A DNA stretch of 64,000 nt from the NCBI RefSeq assembly GCF_027497195.1, contig NZ_CP114905.1, positions 744,001-808,000 of the forward strand. Direction: 5' to 3'. The notes below the pieces were generated by a model that had not been told where the DNA came from, did no database searches, and saw only the letters and a program-made list of their open reading frames with translations. A program made the position numbers and the translations under genes. The DNA comes from Streptomyces sp. WMMC500. GTDB lineage: Bacteria > Actinomycetota > Actinomycetes > Streptomycetales > Streptomycetaceae. Below, in pieces: positions 25,037 through 33,859 of this stretch. Within the stretch, counting starts at the first letter, position 1. Every line of letters begins with the position of its first letter.

Positions 25037-27537
25037 CACGTGCTCCGTTGCGAGTCGTCGTCGTTTGCGGTCCGGGTACGGCCGCTTTTCCTGGCGGTAC
25101 GGGCACTGCCCCCGTCGTCGCGGGGACGGCCGTCGCCGTTGCCGCCCCGGCCGCCCGCACCCGCCGGGCGGCCGCGGTCGGCGGCCCCTCCGGCTCCCTC
25201 GCGGCGGCCGGTGCTCCTGCTGATGCCCTGGGTGTACGCGGCCAGCACGTCGGAGATCTGCCGGGAGTCGCGGCGCTTGGCGGGCGCCGGCTTCCGCTCG
25301 CTCCTGCCGGGCCGCTCCCCGTCGCGCTTGGGGAACCGCGGCCACTGGTCCGCCGGCTGGCGCATCCGCACGGGCAGCCCGGAGGGGCTGACGCCGGCGA
25401 CGCGGTCGGCCGGGTCGTACTCCGGGCCGAACGGCGGATTGCGGCGTGTGCCGCTGCCGTTGCGGGTCCCGGCCTGCTGCGCGTCCCGCGTGCCGGCGCT
25501 CCCCGCGGCGGCCTGGCCGCGCCGGGGTGCCGCGGCGGCGGCGGGCTCGTCCATCGGCTTGCGCGGGCCCGGTACGCCGCGGGGCGAGCCCCCGAAGACG
25601 CTCGCCTCGCCTTCCACCAGGGGCCGTTCGCCCTCCACCATGGTCTCCTCCTCGACGGCCACGAGGACCGACGGCGGGAGGGTGACCTCGGCGATGGTGC
25701 CGGGTCCCGCGGAGGAGCGCAGCTCGACGACGATGCCGTGGCGGCCGGCGAGCCGGGCCACGACGTGCAGGCCCATGGACCGCACGGCGCCGACGCCGGT
25801 CTGCGGGTTGGCGAGGCGGGCGTTCAGCTCGTCGCGGCGCTCGGGGGTCATCCCGACGCCCTCGTCGACGATCTGCACCACCGCGCGGTCCCACAGCCGC
25901 CAGACCGCCACGCCCACCTGCTTGTCCGGGGGCGAGAAGCGGGTGGCGTTGTCGAGCAGTTCGGCGAGGATGTGCGCGAGGTCGTGCACCGCGCGGGCGG
26001 CGATGCCGATGCCCTGCTCCACGATCCCCATGGCGACGCGCTCGAACCGCTCGATCTGCTGGGCGGCGGCGACGACCACGGTGGCGCAGGGCGCGTCCGC
26101 TTCGCGGACCCGGGCGTGTCCGTAACCGCCCATCACCAGCAGGTTGTTGGTGTTGCGCTCCATGCGGATGGCGAGGTGGTCGAGCGCGAAGAGGATCTTC
26201 ATCCGCTCCGGGTCGGCCTCGTCGCGCTGGACCGCGTCCAGCTCGGACACCATGACGGAGGTGAGCTGAGCGCCACGGCGGGCGACGCCGACCAGGGTCT
26301 CCGCGAACTGCTCGTGCGCGTGGGCCTGCTGGGCCGCGAGCCGTACCGCCTCGTGGTGCACGGAGTTGAACGCCTCGCCGACCTCGCCGATCTCGTCCTC
26401 GCCGGTGGTCTCCACCGGGCTGCCGGAGCTGTCGGCCACCTGCTGCGGCGTGGCACCGCCGAGCGCGCCGGGCTGGGAGAGGTCGGTGACGATCTGCGGC
26501 AGCCGCTCGGTGGCCACCGTGTGCGCGGCGTTGCGCAGGTCGCGCAGCCGGCGGATCATCACGCGCCCGATCCGGAAGGCGAAGAGCAGCGCGCCGATCA
26601 GCGTGAGGATCACGACGATGATCTCGATGACGGCCCACCAGATGAGCGTGGACCGCTCCTCCTTGACGGAGTCGTGCACGGCGTCGTCGACCCGGCTCTC
26701 CACCGAGCGCAGCATCGACAGCCGGTCGGCCGTGGCCTCCTGCCACTCGGCGGCGGAGACGTCGAGGTCCTGTCCGACCGTGGTCCGGCCGACCTCGTCC
26801 TCCATCCGCTGCGCGGGCAGCGCGCGCGGGCCGGCGAGCGTGCGCTCCAGCCAGGAGCGCCACTCCCCCGGGCCGAGGGTGAAGAAGACGCCGGTGGCCT
26901 CGGTGTAGCCGAGCCGGGTGGCGTCGAACGTGCGCTGGGACGCGGGGGTGAAGCCGCCGCCGGCCAACGCCCGGAGCACCACGACCTGTTGCTGCGCGAC
27001 GTGCTCGGCGGCGCGCGACAGCGAGGCGGAGGCCCGGATGCGGTCGGCGATGTCGGCGTCGACGCCGTCGGCCTGGGCGATGCCGTCGCGGTAGTCGATG
27101 AGGTCGGCGATCGTGATCCGGTAGCCGAACGCGAGCGCGGAGAGCGTGCCGCCGCCGGAGCGCGCCTGGGCGCGCAGCGAGGGCAGTTCGGCCAGCGAGC
27201 GGTCGATCCGCTGGAGCGCGAGGTCGGCGTTGTGCGGCAGGGAGCTGAGCTTCCTGCGTTTCTCGGTGTAGTCCGAGATGCCTGCGTCCGTGGCGTCGGC
27301 GGCCTTGCGGAAGGTGGTGGCATCGCCCTGCGCGGCGACCAGCGCGGTGGCGGCGACACGTTCGTGCTGCAGCCGTGCGGTCAGCTCCGCGGCGGACTCG
27401 GCGGCATCGACCATCTGCGCCAGCCTGTTGGCCTGGAACGCCTGGGAGGTCGCCGGCGCGAGTGCACGCACGGAAAAGGCGATGGCCACCGCGAGAGGCA
27501 CGGCGACCAGGAGGACGAGTCGACGGTTGATCTTCAC
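25036..27537 (-). CDS. NIT-domain sensor histidine kinase (conservon CvnA-like)
   Basis: 833 aa, GTG start. Helix 1 spans residues 7-25, followed by an extracellular NIT-type (nitrate/nitrite-sensing-like) helical domain to about 290. Helix 2 (about 297-322) leads into a HAMP segment and a dimerisation region with FALDHLAIRMERNTNNLLVMGG. The ATPase domain has an N-box AELLDNATRFSPP and IVDEGVGMTP. The last roughly 200 residues are Pro/Gly/Arg-rich and probably disordered. The His in LDHLAIRM could be the phosphorylation site. It is the sensor of the roadblock partner; the operon order suggests control of the following Liv-type transporter. Confidence 0.9.
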   Translation of the reverse strand: MKINRRLVLLVAVPLAVAIAFSVRALAPATSQAFQANRLAQMVDAAESAAELTARLQHERVAATALVAAQGDATTFRKAADATDAGISDYTEKRRKLSSLPHNADLALQRIDRSLAELPSLRAQARSGGGTLSALAFGYRITIADLIDYRDGIAQADGVDADIADRIRASASLSRAAEHVAQQQVVVLRALAGGGFTPASQRTFDATRLGYTEATGVFFTLGPGEWRSWLERTLAGPRALPAQRMEDEVGRTTVGQDLDVSAAEWQEATADRLSMLRSVESRVDDAVHDSVKEERSTLIWWAVIEIIVVILTLIGALLFAFRIGRVMIRRLRDLRNAAHTVATERLPQIVTDLSQPGALGGATPQQVADSSGSPVETTGEDEIGEVGEAFNSVHHEAVRLAAQQAHAHEQFAETLVGVARRGAQLTSVMVSELDAVQRDEADPERMKILFALDHLAIRMERNTNNLLVMGGYGHARVREADAPCATVVVAAAQQIERFERVAMGIVEQGIGIAARAVHDLAHILAELLDNATRFSPPDKQVGVAVWRLWDRAVVQIVDEGVGMTPERRDELNARLANPQTGVGAVRSMGLHVVARLAGRHGIVVELRSSAGPGTIAEVTLPPSVLVAVEEETMVEGERPLVEGEASVFGGSPRGVPGPRKPMDEPAAAAAPRRGQAAAGSAGTRDAQQAGTRNGSGTRRNPPFGPEYDPADRVAGVSPSGLPVRMRQPADQWPRFPKRDGERPGRSERKPAPAKRRDSRQISDVLAAYTQGISRSTGRREGAGGAADRGRPAGAGGRGGNGDGRPRDDGGSARTARKSGRTRTANDDDSQRST

Positions 27538-27827
27538 TACGCGACCCCTACGTCGGGGTCATGACACAGTAAAGCTGACACGGGATTACCTTGCGATGGG
27601 GAGGGTGTGACATGTGGGGGTCGGTGCATCCATCGCTCCTGCTGAGGGTGGGCTGAGCGATGCGTCTGATGCTAAGTCGGAAGTATAAGTTACGGGTGAG
27701 TACAACATCAAAATATGTAAGAGGGAGATGCAATCTCTACCTCTGACAATCCGATTCGATCAGGTTCCGTCTGAAATTTCAGAGATGGGTGGGCAGAACG
27801 CCCCCGCCGCGGTCAAGTCGCCGCGCT
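27538..27827. promoter_or_regulatory. AT-richer control region of the kinase operon
   Basis: This 290-base gap is noticeably AT-richer than its surroundings. It contains an inverted repeat GACCCC-N6-GGGGTC (27543-27560) just before the kinase start and a perfect 12-bp palindrome CTGAAATTTCAG (27771-27782). No gene is credible here. It should hold the kinase promoter and the end of the flavin monooxygenase transcript. Confidence 0.5.
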
Positions 27828-29051
27828 TCAGCCGCGCTTGAGCGCGTGCCCGCCGAAGCCGCTCCTGCCGTCCGGGCCCTGGTTCTGCTCCTGCCACCAC
27901 GCGTCGAACTCCGGCTGTCCCATCTTCCGCCAGTCCGGGGTCTGTTCGACCTGGGCGCGGCCCAGCCTGCGGCCGAGCGCGACCATGGCGGCGCCGACGG
28001 CGGTACGGTCCGCGTCGTACGCGGCGGCGATTTCCGGCCAGTCGCCGCCGGCACGGCAGGCGGCCTCCAGCGACGTGGCGTCCTGCAGCGCCTTGACGCT
28101 GCCGCCGCCGGTGTGCGGCCGTACGACGGTGGCGGCGTCACCCGCGAGCAGCAGGCGGCCCACGGCGAGCCGCGGCACCTCCAGGTCGTAGATGGGCTGG
28201 ATGAAGGAGTCCTCGGGCGCGGTACGCAGCACGCAGCGGCCCCAGTACGGCGGGAAGTGCTCGGCGACCAGGTCGCGCAGGTACGCCGTGAGCTTCGCGG
28301 CGACCCGCCCCGGGGGCAGCGACGTCGGCGTGCGCAGGTCGAGCAGGAGGTCGGGGTCGTCCGGCGGCACGGCGTAGAGCACCCAGTTCATCCGGACGCC
28401 GCCGCCCGCGGCGGGGATGAGGTACATCATGCAGTGGCCGCCGGGGAAGACGACCACACGCGCCTCGGCGCCGTCCGTCTCGGGGTCGCCGGGCACCGGC
28501 GCGGAGGTGCCGCGCCAGCCGAGGTAGCCGGCGTAGGCGGGGGCGAGGCCGGGGAAGATCGCCTCGCGGACCACCGAGCGGTAGCCGTCCGCGCCGATGA
28601 CGGCGTCGAAGCGCTCCTGGCGGCCGTCGGCGAGCTTGAGGGTGGCGCCGTCGGCGTCCTGCTCGACGGCGGTCACGGCCGCGCCGGTGTGGTACGTGAC
28701 CGACTCGGGCACCCGGCTGCGCAACTCGTGCCACAGCGAGCCCCAGTTGTAGGAGCGGAACGGGAAGTGCTGCTCGGCGAACCCGTGGCCCAGCTCGGCG
28801 TCGCCGTCGCGGATCGTCCACACCCGGCAGTTCAGTCCCGACCACGGCATCGCCGCGTCCACGTACCCCGCGGCCTCCAGCTCCGCGAACCGCGCGTCGT
28901 GCAGGCCGATGCCCACGCCCCGGTCGCGCAGCTCGCCGCCGGCCCGCTCGAAGACCGTGACCCGCCCGGCACCCGCCCGTGCCACCGCCTGCGCCGTGGC
29001 ACACCCCGCGATGCTCCCGCCCACCACGGCGACGGAGTCCTCGTCCACCAC
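27828..29051 (-). CDS. FAD-dependent aromatic monooxygenase (dihydroxypyridine hydroxylase-like)
   Basis: 407 aa from the first of two adjacent GTG codons, with AGGGGAG upstream. The PHBH-type motifs are present: VAVVGGSIAGCATA (FAD GxGxxG variant), VIGADGYRS, and LLLAGDAATVVRPHTGGGSVKAL. The GDAATVVRPHTGGG block resembles 2,6-dihydroxypyridine hydroxylases. It hydroxylates an aromatic or heteroaromatic substrate with NAD(P)H and oxygen. It is divergent from the iron-regulated ABC exporter and may be independent of it. Confidence 0.85.
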   Translation of the reverse strand: MVDEDSVAVVGGSIAGCATAQAVARAGAGRVTVFERAGGELRDRGVGIGLHDARFAELEAAGYVDAAMPWSGLNCRVWTIRDGDAELGHGFAEQHFPFRSYNWGSLWHELRSRVPESVTYHTGAAVTAVEQDADGATLKLADGRQERFDAVIGADGYRSVVREAIFPGLAPAYAGYLGWRGTSAPVPGDPETDGAEARVVVFPGGHCMMYLIPAAGGGVRMNWVLYAVPPDDPDLLLDLRTPTSLPPGRVAAKLTAYLRDLVAEHFPPYWGRCVLRTAPEDSFIQPIYDLEVPRLAVGRLLLAGDAATVVRPHTGGGSVKALQDATSLEAACRAGGDWPEIAAAYDADRTAVGAAMVALGRRLGRAQVEQTPDWRKMGQPEFDAWWQEQNQGPDGRSGFGGHALKRG

Positions 29052-29257
29052 GGTCTCCCCTCTGTTCCTCGGGTCTGCTTCTCGGGAGGGCGCAGCGACG
29101 CTGCGCAGGCCGGCACTCCCGCACGTTCCGGGGCAACAACCTTCCCCAACGCGATCACCGCGTCAAGAGATCGCCGGGCGCCAACCGCCGCCGCGGACAG
29201 GCCAGTCGGGACCCCAGGCCGGTTGCGCACTCCCTGCCCCGACCACCCGGCAAACAC

Positions 29258-29276
29258 TTAGGCTAGCCTTACCTAC
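29258..29276. promoter_or_regulatory. Iron box (DmdR1/IdeR-type operator)
   Basis: TTAGGCTAGCCTTACCTAC matches 15 of 19 positions of the actinobacterial iron-box consensus TTAGGTTAGGCTAACCTAA. It is 26 bp upstream of the first ABC exporter gene. It predicts repression of the exporter pair by Fe-DmdR1 when iron is plentiful. Confidence 0.75.
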
Positions 29277-29301
29277 CTGATCGGGACGGGGAGGGAAAGG
29301 G

Positions 29302-31080
29302 GTGGGGTCACGGGTGGCTGCGCGGGAGACGTCGGGACGGGACGTGCTGAAAGGCGCGCTCACGGGACAGCGGCGCGGGGTCGCGATCGGCTCGGTACTG
29401 GCGGTCGGGCACCAGCTCGGTGAGGCGCTGGTCCCGGTGCTCATCGGCATGGTCATCGACGACGCGGTCGCCGGGGACGACGCGGGCGCGCTCGTGCGCT
29501 GGCTCCTCGTGCTCGTCGCCGTGTACGTCGTGCTCGCGCTGAGCTTCCGCCTCGGGGTCAAGGCGGCCGAGCGCGCCGCGGAACTCGCCGCGCACCGGGT
29601 GCGGCTGGACCTCGTGGGGCGGGTGCTCGACCCGCGCGGCGGTGCCGAGCGCGGCCGGCTGCCGGGCGCGGTGGCGAACATCGCCACCGACGACGCCAAG
29701 CGGGTCGGCTACATCGTCATGGTGGTGACCGTCGGCGTCTCGGGGCTGGCGGGGGCGGCGGTGAGCGCGGTGGCGCTGCTGCTCATCTCCGTACCGCTGG
29801 GACTGCTCGTACTCGTCGGCACCCCCGTGCTGCTGTGGCTGGGGCACCTGCTGAGCAAGCCGCTGGAGCACCGCAGCGCCGCCGAGCAGGAGCGGGCCGC
29901 CACCGCCTCCGGCGTCGCCGCCGACCTGGTCGCCGGGCTGCGGGTGCTGAAGGGCATCGGCGCGCGGGACGCGGCCGTCGAGCGCTACCGGGCCACCAGC
30001 CGCGACTCGCTGGCCGCCACGCTGCGCGCCGCGCGCGCCGAGGGCTGGCAGAACGGCGTCGTGCTGGCGCTGACCGGCGGCTTCATCGCGCTGGTGGCGC
30101 TGGTCGGCGGGCGGCTCGCGCTGAGCGGCGACATCACGCTGGGGCAGCTCGTCGCGGCGGTGGGGCTCGCGCAGTTCCTGCTGACGCCGCTGCAGGTGTT
30201 CGCGTACGTCAACGCCGAGTTCGCCCAGGCGCGGGCGTCGGCGGCGCGGGTCGCCGAGGTGCTGGCCGCGGCGCCGGCCGTCGTCCCCGGCGACCGGCGG
30301 CTCGCGGAGCCGGTCCGCGGTGAGCTGCGGCTGCGCGGGGTCGGGCTCGGGGCGCTCGCGGAGGTGGACATGGCGGTCGCGGCCGGGGAGCTGGTCGGCG
30401 TCGCGACGACGGAACCGGCCGCCGCGGAGGCGCTGCTGCGCTGCCTGGGCCGGATCGAGGACCCGGAGACGGGGGTGGTGGAGCTGGACGGGGTACCGCT
30501 GACGGGGCTCGACCCGGCGGAGCTGCGGACGGCGGTGCTGGTGGCGGCGCACGACGCGGACCTGTTCGCGGGGACGGTCGGCGAGAACGTCACGGCGGCG
30601 GACCCCGGGCACGCGGGAGCCGACGGGGCGGGAGCCGGCGGGCCGGGGGCCGGCGCCGACCGCTCCGGCCCCGAGCCGCCCGGGCGCGACCCCGGGCCCG
30701 CGATGGCCGCCGCCGCGGCCGACGAGGTCGCCCGCACGCTGCCCCGCGGCGCTCGAACCGAGGTCGGCGAGGCCGGCCGCGCGCTCTCCGGGGGGCAGCG
30801 CCAGCGCGTCGCCCTGGCCCGCGCGCTGCACGCCGGCCGGCCGGTGCTCGTCGTCCACGACCCGACCACCGCCGTGGACGTGGTCACCGAGGCCCGGATA
30901 GCCCGGGGCCTGCGCGACCACCGCGCGGGGATGACCACCCTGCTGGTCACCAACAGCCCGGCCCTGCTCGCCGTCGCCGACCGGGTCGTGTTCGTCGACG
31001 CCGGCCGGGTCGCCGCCCAGGGGCCGCACGCCGACCTCGTACGAGACGAGGCGGCCTACCGGACGGCGGTGCTGGCATGA
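29302..31080 (+). CDS. ABC exporter half-transporter with degenerate nucleotide-binding site (siderophore-export type)
   Basis: 592 aa from a GTG (GGGAGGG upstream). The six-helix exporter domain spans residues about 1-310 and the ATPase domain about 335-590. The P-loop position reads VGVATTEPAAAEALLR, with no GxGKS/T lysine. The Q-loop Gln, the Walker B (VLVVHDP in place of hhhhDE) and the H-loop His (VTNSP) are also lost. The signature LSGGQRQRVALARAL is intact. It must therefore work as the non-binding partner of the next protein. The iron box and family resemblance suggest siderophore export. Its stop overlaps the next start as ATGA. Confidence 0.9.
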   Translation: MGSRVAARETSGRDVLKGALTGQRRGVAIGSVLAVGHQLGEALVPVLIGMVIDDAVAGDDAGALVRWLLVLVAVYVVLALSFRLGVKAAERAAELAAHRVRLDLVGRVLDPRGGAERGRLPGAVANIATDDAKRVGYIVMVVTVGVSGLAGAAVSAVALLLISVPLGLLVLVGTPVLLWLGHLLSKPLEHRSAAEQERAATASGVAADLVAGLRVLKGIGARDAAVERYRATSRDSLAATLRAARAEGWQNGVVLALTGGFIALVALVGGRLALSGDITLGQLVAAVGLAQFLLTPLQVFAYVNAEFAQARASAARVAEVLAAAPAVVPGDRRLAEPVRGELRLRGVGLGALAEVDMAVAAGELVGVATTEPAAAEALLRCLGRIEDPETGVVELDGVPLTGLDPAELRTAVLVAAHDADLFAGTVGENVTAADPGHAGADGAGAGGPGAGADRSGPEPPGRDPGPAMAAAAADEVARTLPRGARTEVGEAGRALSGGQRQRVALARALHAGRPVLVVHDPTTAVDVVTEARIARGLRDHRAGMTTLLVTNSPALLAVADRVVFVDAGRVAAQGPHADLVRDEAAYRTAVLA

Positions 31081-32948
31081 CCGGGACGCCCGGCGTGTAC
31101 GAAGGACCCGGCGCGGCGGACGGCCGGCGCGCCGACGACGCCCGCGAACTGCTGCCCACCGCCACCCCCGCCCGCACCCGCACCGCCGTGCGCGAGCTGC
31201 TGCGCCCGCGCCGCGCGCTGGCCTGGACCGCGTTCGCGACGATGGCCGCGGCCACCGCCGTCGGGCTGCTCACCCAGCCGCTGCTCGGCCACATCGTCGA
31301 TCTGGTCACGGACCGGCGCGACGCGGGCGCGCTCACGCTGCCGGTGGTGCTGCTGGTCGCCGTGGCCGCCGGCCAGGGCGTGCTGACCGCGATCGGCCGC
31401 ACGATGGTCTCCCGGCTCGGCGAGACCGTGCTCGCCGAGCTGCGCGAGCGGTTCGTCGAGCGCGCGCTGCGGCTGCCGCTCGACCGGCTGGAGAAGGCGG
31501 GCTCCGGTGACCTGACCGCGCGCGTCACCCGGGACGTCTCCCGCGTCGCCGAGGCGGTGCGCGGCGCGCTCCCCCAACTCGCGTCCTCCGTGCTGGCCAT
31601 CGTGCTCACGCTCGGCGCCCTGGCCGTCCTCGACTGGCGCTTCCTGCTCGCCGCGCTGCTCGCGGTGCCCGTGCAGGCGCACACGGCCCGCTGGTACGTG
31701 CGCCGCGCGGTACCGCTGTACGCCCGCGAGCGCGTCGCCACCGGGGCGCAGCAACAGCAGCTCCTCGACACCGTCAGCGGCGCGGCCACCGTGCGCGCGC
31801 ACCGGCTGGAGGCGCTGCACGCCGGGCGCGTCGACGCGCGCTCGCGCGCCGCGGTGGACCTCCGGCTGCGCGGGCTACGGCTGCTGATGGGCTTCTACAA
31901 CCGGCTGCACGTCGCCGAGTACCTGGGGCTGTCCGCGGTGCTGGTGGCGGGATACGTGCTGGTGCGCGACGGCTCCGCGTCGATCGGCACGGCGACGGCC
32001 GCCGCGCTCTACTTCCACTCCCTGTTCGGGCCGGTGAACGTGGCGCTCGTGCTGCTCGACGACGCGCAGGCCGCGACGGCGGGGCTGGCGCGGCTGGTCG
32101 GCGTGGTGGACGCGCGGGAGCAGACGGGGTCCGGCCGGCCGGGGTTCGAGGAGCCGGGGGCCGGGGAGCCGGGACCGCGGCCCGCGGTCGGGGTGTCCGT
32201 CAGCGGCGTGTCCCACGCGTACGAGCCGGGCCGGCCGGTGCTCCACGACGTGGACCTGGAGCTGCGGCCGAAGGAGAAGGTGGCGCTGGTGGGCGCGAGC
32301 GGAGCGGGCAAGAGCACCCTCGCCAAGCTGCTCGCCGGCATCCACGTCCCGGCCGCCGGGCGCATCGAGGTGGGCGGCGCGGCGCCGGACGAGTCGGGCC
32401 GTACGGTCGCGCTGGTCACCCAGGAGGTGCACGTCTTCGCCGGCCGGCTCGCCGACGACCTGCGGCTGGCCCGCCCCGGCGCCGACGACGAGGAACTGCG
32501 CGAGGCGCTGGCCCGGGTGGGCGCGCTGGTGTGGGCCGAGGCGCTGCCGCAGGGGCTGGACACGGTCGTGGGCGAGGGCGGTCAGCGGCTGACGGCGGAC
32601 CGGGCGCAGCAGCTCGCGCTGGCCCGGCTGGTGCTGGCCGACCCGCCGGTCGCGGTGCTCGACGAGGCCACCGCGGAGGCGGGCAGCCTCGGCGCCCGGC
32701 GGCTGGAGGAGGCGGCAGAACGCGCGCTGGAGGGGCGCACCGCGCTGGTCGTCGCGCACCGGCTGAGCCAGGCCGCGGCGGCCGACCGGGTGGTGGTGAT
32801 GGAGGAGGGCCGGGTGGCGGAGAGCGGCACGCACGACGAACTGCGCGCCGCGGACGGGCCGTACGCGGCGCTGTGGCGGGCGTGGTCGGCGGAGCGCGCG
32901 GCGGACGCGGAGCGGGCCGCGGACGGCGCCGGGCTCTCGGAGCCGTAG
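31077..32948 (+). CDS. ABC exporter half-transporter, catalytic partner with degenerate signature motif
   Basis: 623 aa. Six-helix exporter domain to about residue 330. The ATPase domain has an intact Walker A (GASGAGKST, about residues 406-414), Q-loop (VTQEVHVF), Walker B (VAVLDEAT) and H-loop (VVAHRL). The signature motif is degraded: QRLTADRAQQLALARL instead of LSGGQ. This is the mirror image of its partner, so a heterodimer would have one working ATP site made of this Walker A and the partner's LSGGQ. Overlap with the upstream gene ensures equal synthesis. Iron-regulated through the box at 29258. Confidence 0.92.
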   Translation: MTGTPGVYEGPGAADGRRADDARELLPTATPARTRTAVRELLRPRRALAWTAFATMAAATAVGLLTQPLLGHIVDLVTDRRDAGALTLPVVLLVAVAAGQGVLTAIGRTMVSRLGETVLAELRERFVERALRLPLDRLEKAGSGDLTARVTRDVSRVAEAVRGALPQLASSVLAIVLTLGALAVLDWRFLLAALLAVPVQAHTARWYVRRAVPLYARERVATGAQQQQLLDTVSGAATVRAHRLEALHAGRVDARSRAAVDLRLRGLRLLMGFYNRLHVAEYLGLSAVLVAGYVLVRDGSASIGTATAAALYFHSLFGPVNVALVLLDDAQAATAGLARLVGVVDAREQTGSGRPGFEEPGAGEPGPRPAVGVSVSGVSHAYEPGRPVLHDVDLELRPKEKVALVGASGAGKSTLAKLLAGIHVPAAGRIEVGGAAPDESGRTVALVTQEVHVFAGRLADDLRLARPGADDEELREALARVGALVWAEALPQGLDTVVGEGGQRLTADRAQQLALARLVLADPPVAVLDEATAEAGSLGARRLEEAAERALEGRTALVVAHRLSQAAAADRVVVMEEGRVAESGTHDELRAADGPYAALWRAWSAERAADAERAADGAGLSEP

Positions 32949-33076
32949 CGGAATCGCGCCGGCACGCGGGTCACGGAGGTCGCCCGGGTCGCGCTGATCA
33001 CCGGATCACCCGGGGCGCTGATCACTCCCTCGGCACGTACCGGCCGGGCTGCCGCGGGACCCGTACACCGGGGCCG

Positions 33077-33670
33077 TCAGAGGGGGCGGGCGCGGCGGGC
33101 GCCGAGCGCGGCGGCGGTCGTGACGGCGCGCCACGCCTGGTACCGGGCGGCCTCCAGCGCCGCGTCGCCGGGCGGGCCGTCCCCGGGGCGTGGCGGGACG
33201 GGGCCGGGGCAGCCGGGCGGCACGATGATGCCGCCCCAGTGGCAGAAGACGTCGGTCAGCGCCAGCATGCCGCCCCCCTGCCCGCCGTGGCCGGTGCCGG
33301 AGGACGTGAAGGCCGAGTACACCTTGTCCGCGAGCCCGCCGGCGGACCACAGCGGGCCGGTGGTCTCGATGAACGCCTTCAGCGGCGCGGACATGGTCCC
33401 GAGGCGGGTCGGGGTGCCGAACAGCACCACGTCGGCCCAGACCAGGTCGTCGAGGGAGGCCTCGGGCACGTCGGCGCTCGCGCGCCGGTACCGGGCCTCC
33501 TCGGGTCTCGCCTCCGCCGCCGCCTGCGACGCCGGCTCGGGTACCCGGCGCAGCCGCACGTCCGCGCCCGCCTTCCCGGCGCCCTCGACGGCGGCGAGGG
33601 CGAGCGTGTGCACGGTGCCGGTGGCGCTGTGATAGATGACGGCCGCTCTGACGTGGCTCTCGGATTGCAT
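33077..33670 (-). CDS. WrbA-like flavodoxin/NAD(P)H-quinone reductase
   Basis: 197 aa. Flavodoxin-like fold with the FMN loop YHSATGTVHTLA and the second loop FGTPTRLGTMSAPLKAFIE, then AFTSSGTGHGGQGGGMLALT, as in WrbA. It should reduce quinones by two electrons and limit redox cycling. It is divergent from an ECF41 sigma factor gene, and both promoters match the ECF41 type, so it is the likely target of that sigma factor. ECF41 genes usually neighbour small redox enzymes of this kind. Confidence 0.88.
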   Translation of the reverse strand: MQSESHVRAAVIYHSATGTVHTLALAAVEGAGKAGADVRLRRVPEPASQAAAEARPEEARYRRASADVPEASLDDLVWADVVLFGTPTRLGTMSAPLKAFIETTGPLWSAGGLADKVYSAFTSSGTGHGGQGGGMLALTDVFCHWGGIIVPPGCPGPVPPRPGDGPPGDAALEAARYQAWRAVTTAAALGARRARPL

Positions 33671-33734
33671 GGTGGGCTCTCACTCCGCGGTCCGGCTCGG
33701 GGATGGTTCACGATGGGGCATGCTCCTGGCCCGG

Positions 33735-33817
33735 CGCGAGCCCCGTGACTATGACAAGTCGGCCGCCGCGAGTGTGAGACGGCGGGCCGGCCTCACACTC
33801 CGGCGTCCCGCGTCGTC
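33735..33817. promoter_or_regulatory. Back-to-back ECF41-type promoters
   Basis: On the plus strand CCTCACA (33791-33797), 16 nt, then CGTC (33814-33817). On the minus strand TCTCACA, 16 nt, then TGTC, reading towards the WrbA-like gene. Both approximate TGTCACA-N16-CGTC, the ECF41 promoter pattern as I recall it. The two -35 elements form a perfect inverted repeat GTGTGAG/CTCACAC (33772-33778 and 33792-33798). Confidence 0.6.
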
Positions 33818-33859
33818 ATACCGGGGAGAGCCGTCCCGCGACCGAGGAGCACCGGCACC

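Noticed and set aside
25024..27564. 846-codon plus-strand frame opposite the NIT-domain kinase
   Set aside because: No recognisable domain; the antisense frame is a complete kinase with matching codon bias.
27538..27827. Short minus-strand frame in the AT-richer gap (near 27548-27733)
   Set aside because: Codon use is unlike the genome, no ribosome site, no recognisable motif; treated as regulatory DNA.
33772..33798. GTGTGAG/CTCACAC inverted repeat considered as a repressor operator
   Set aside because: The arms coincide with -35-like elements of two divergent ECF41-type promoters, which explains the symmetry without a repressor.
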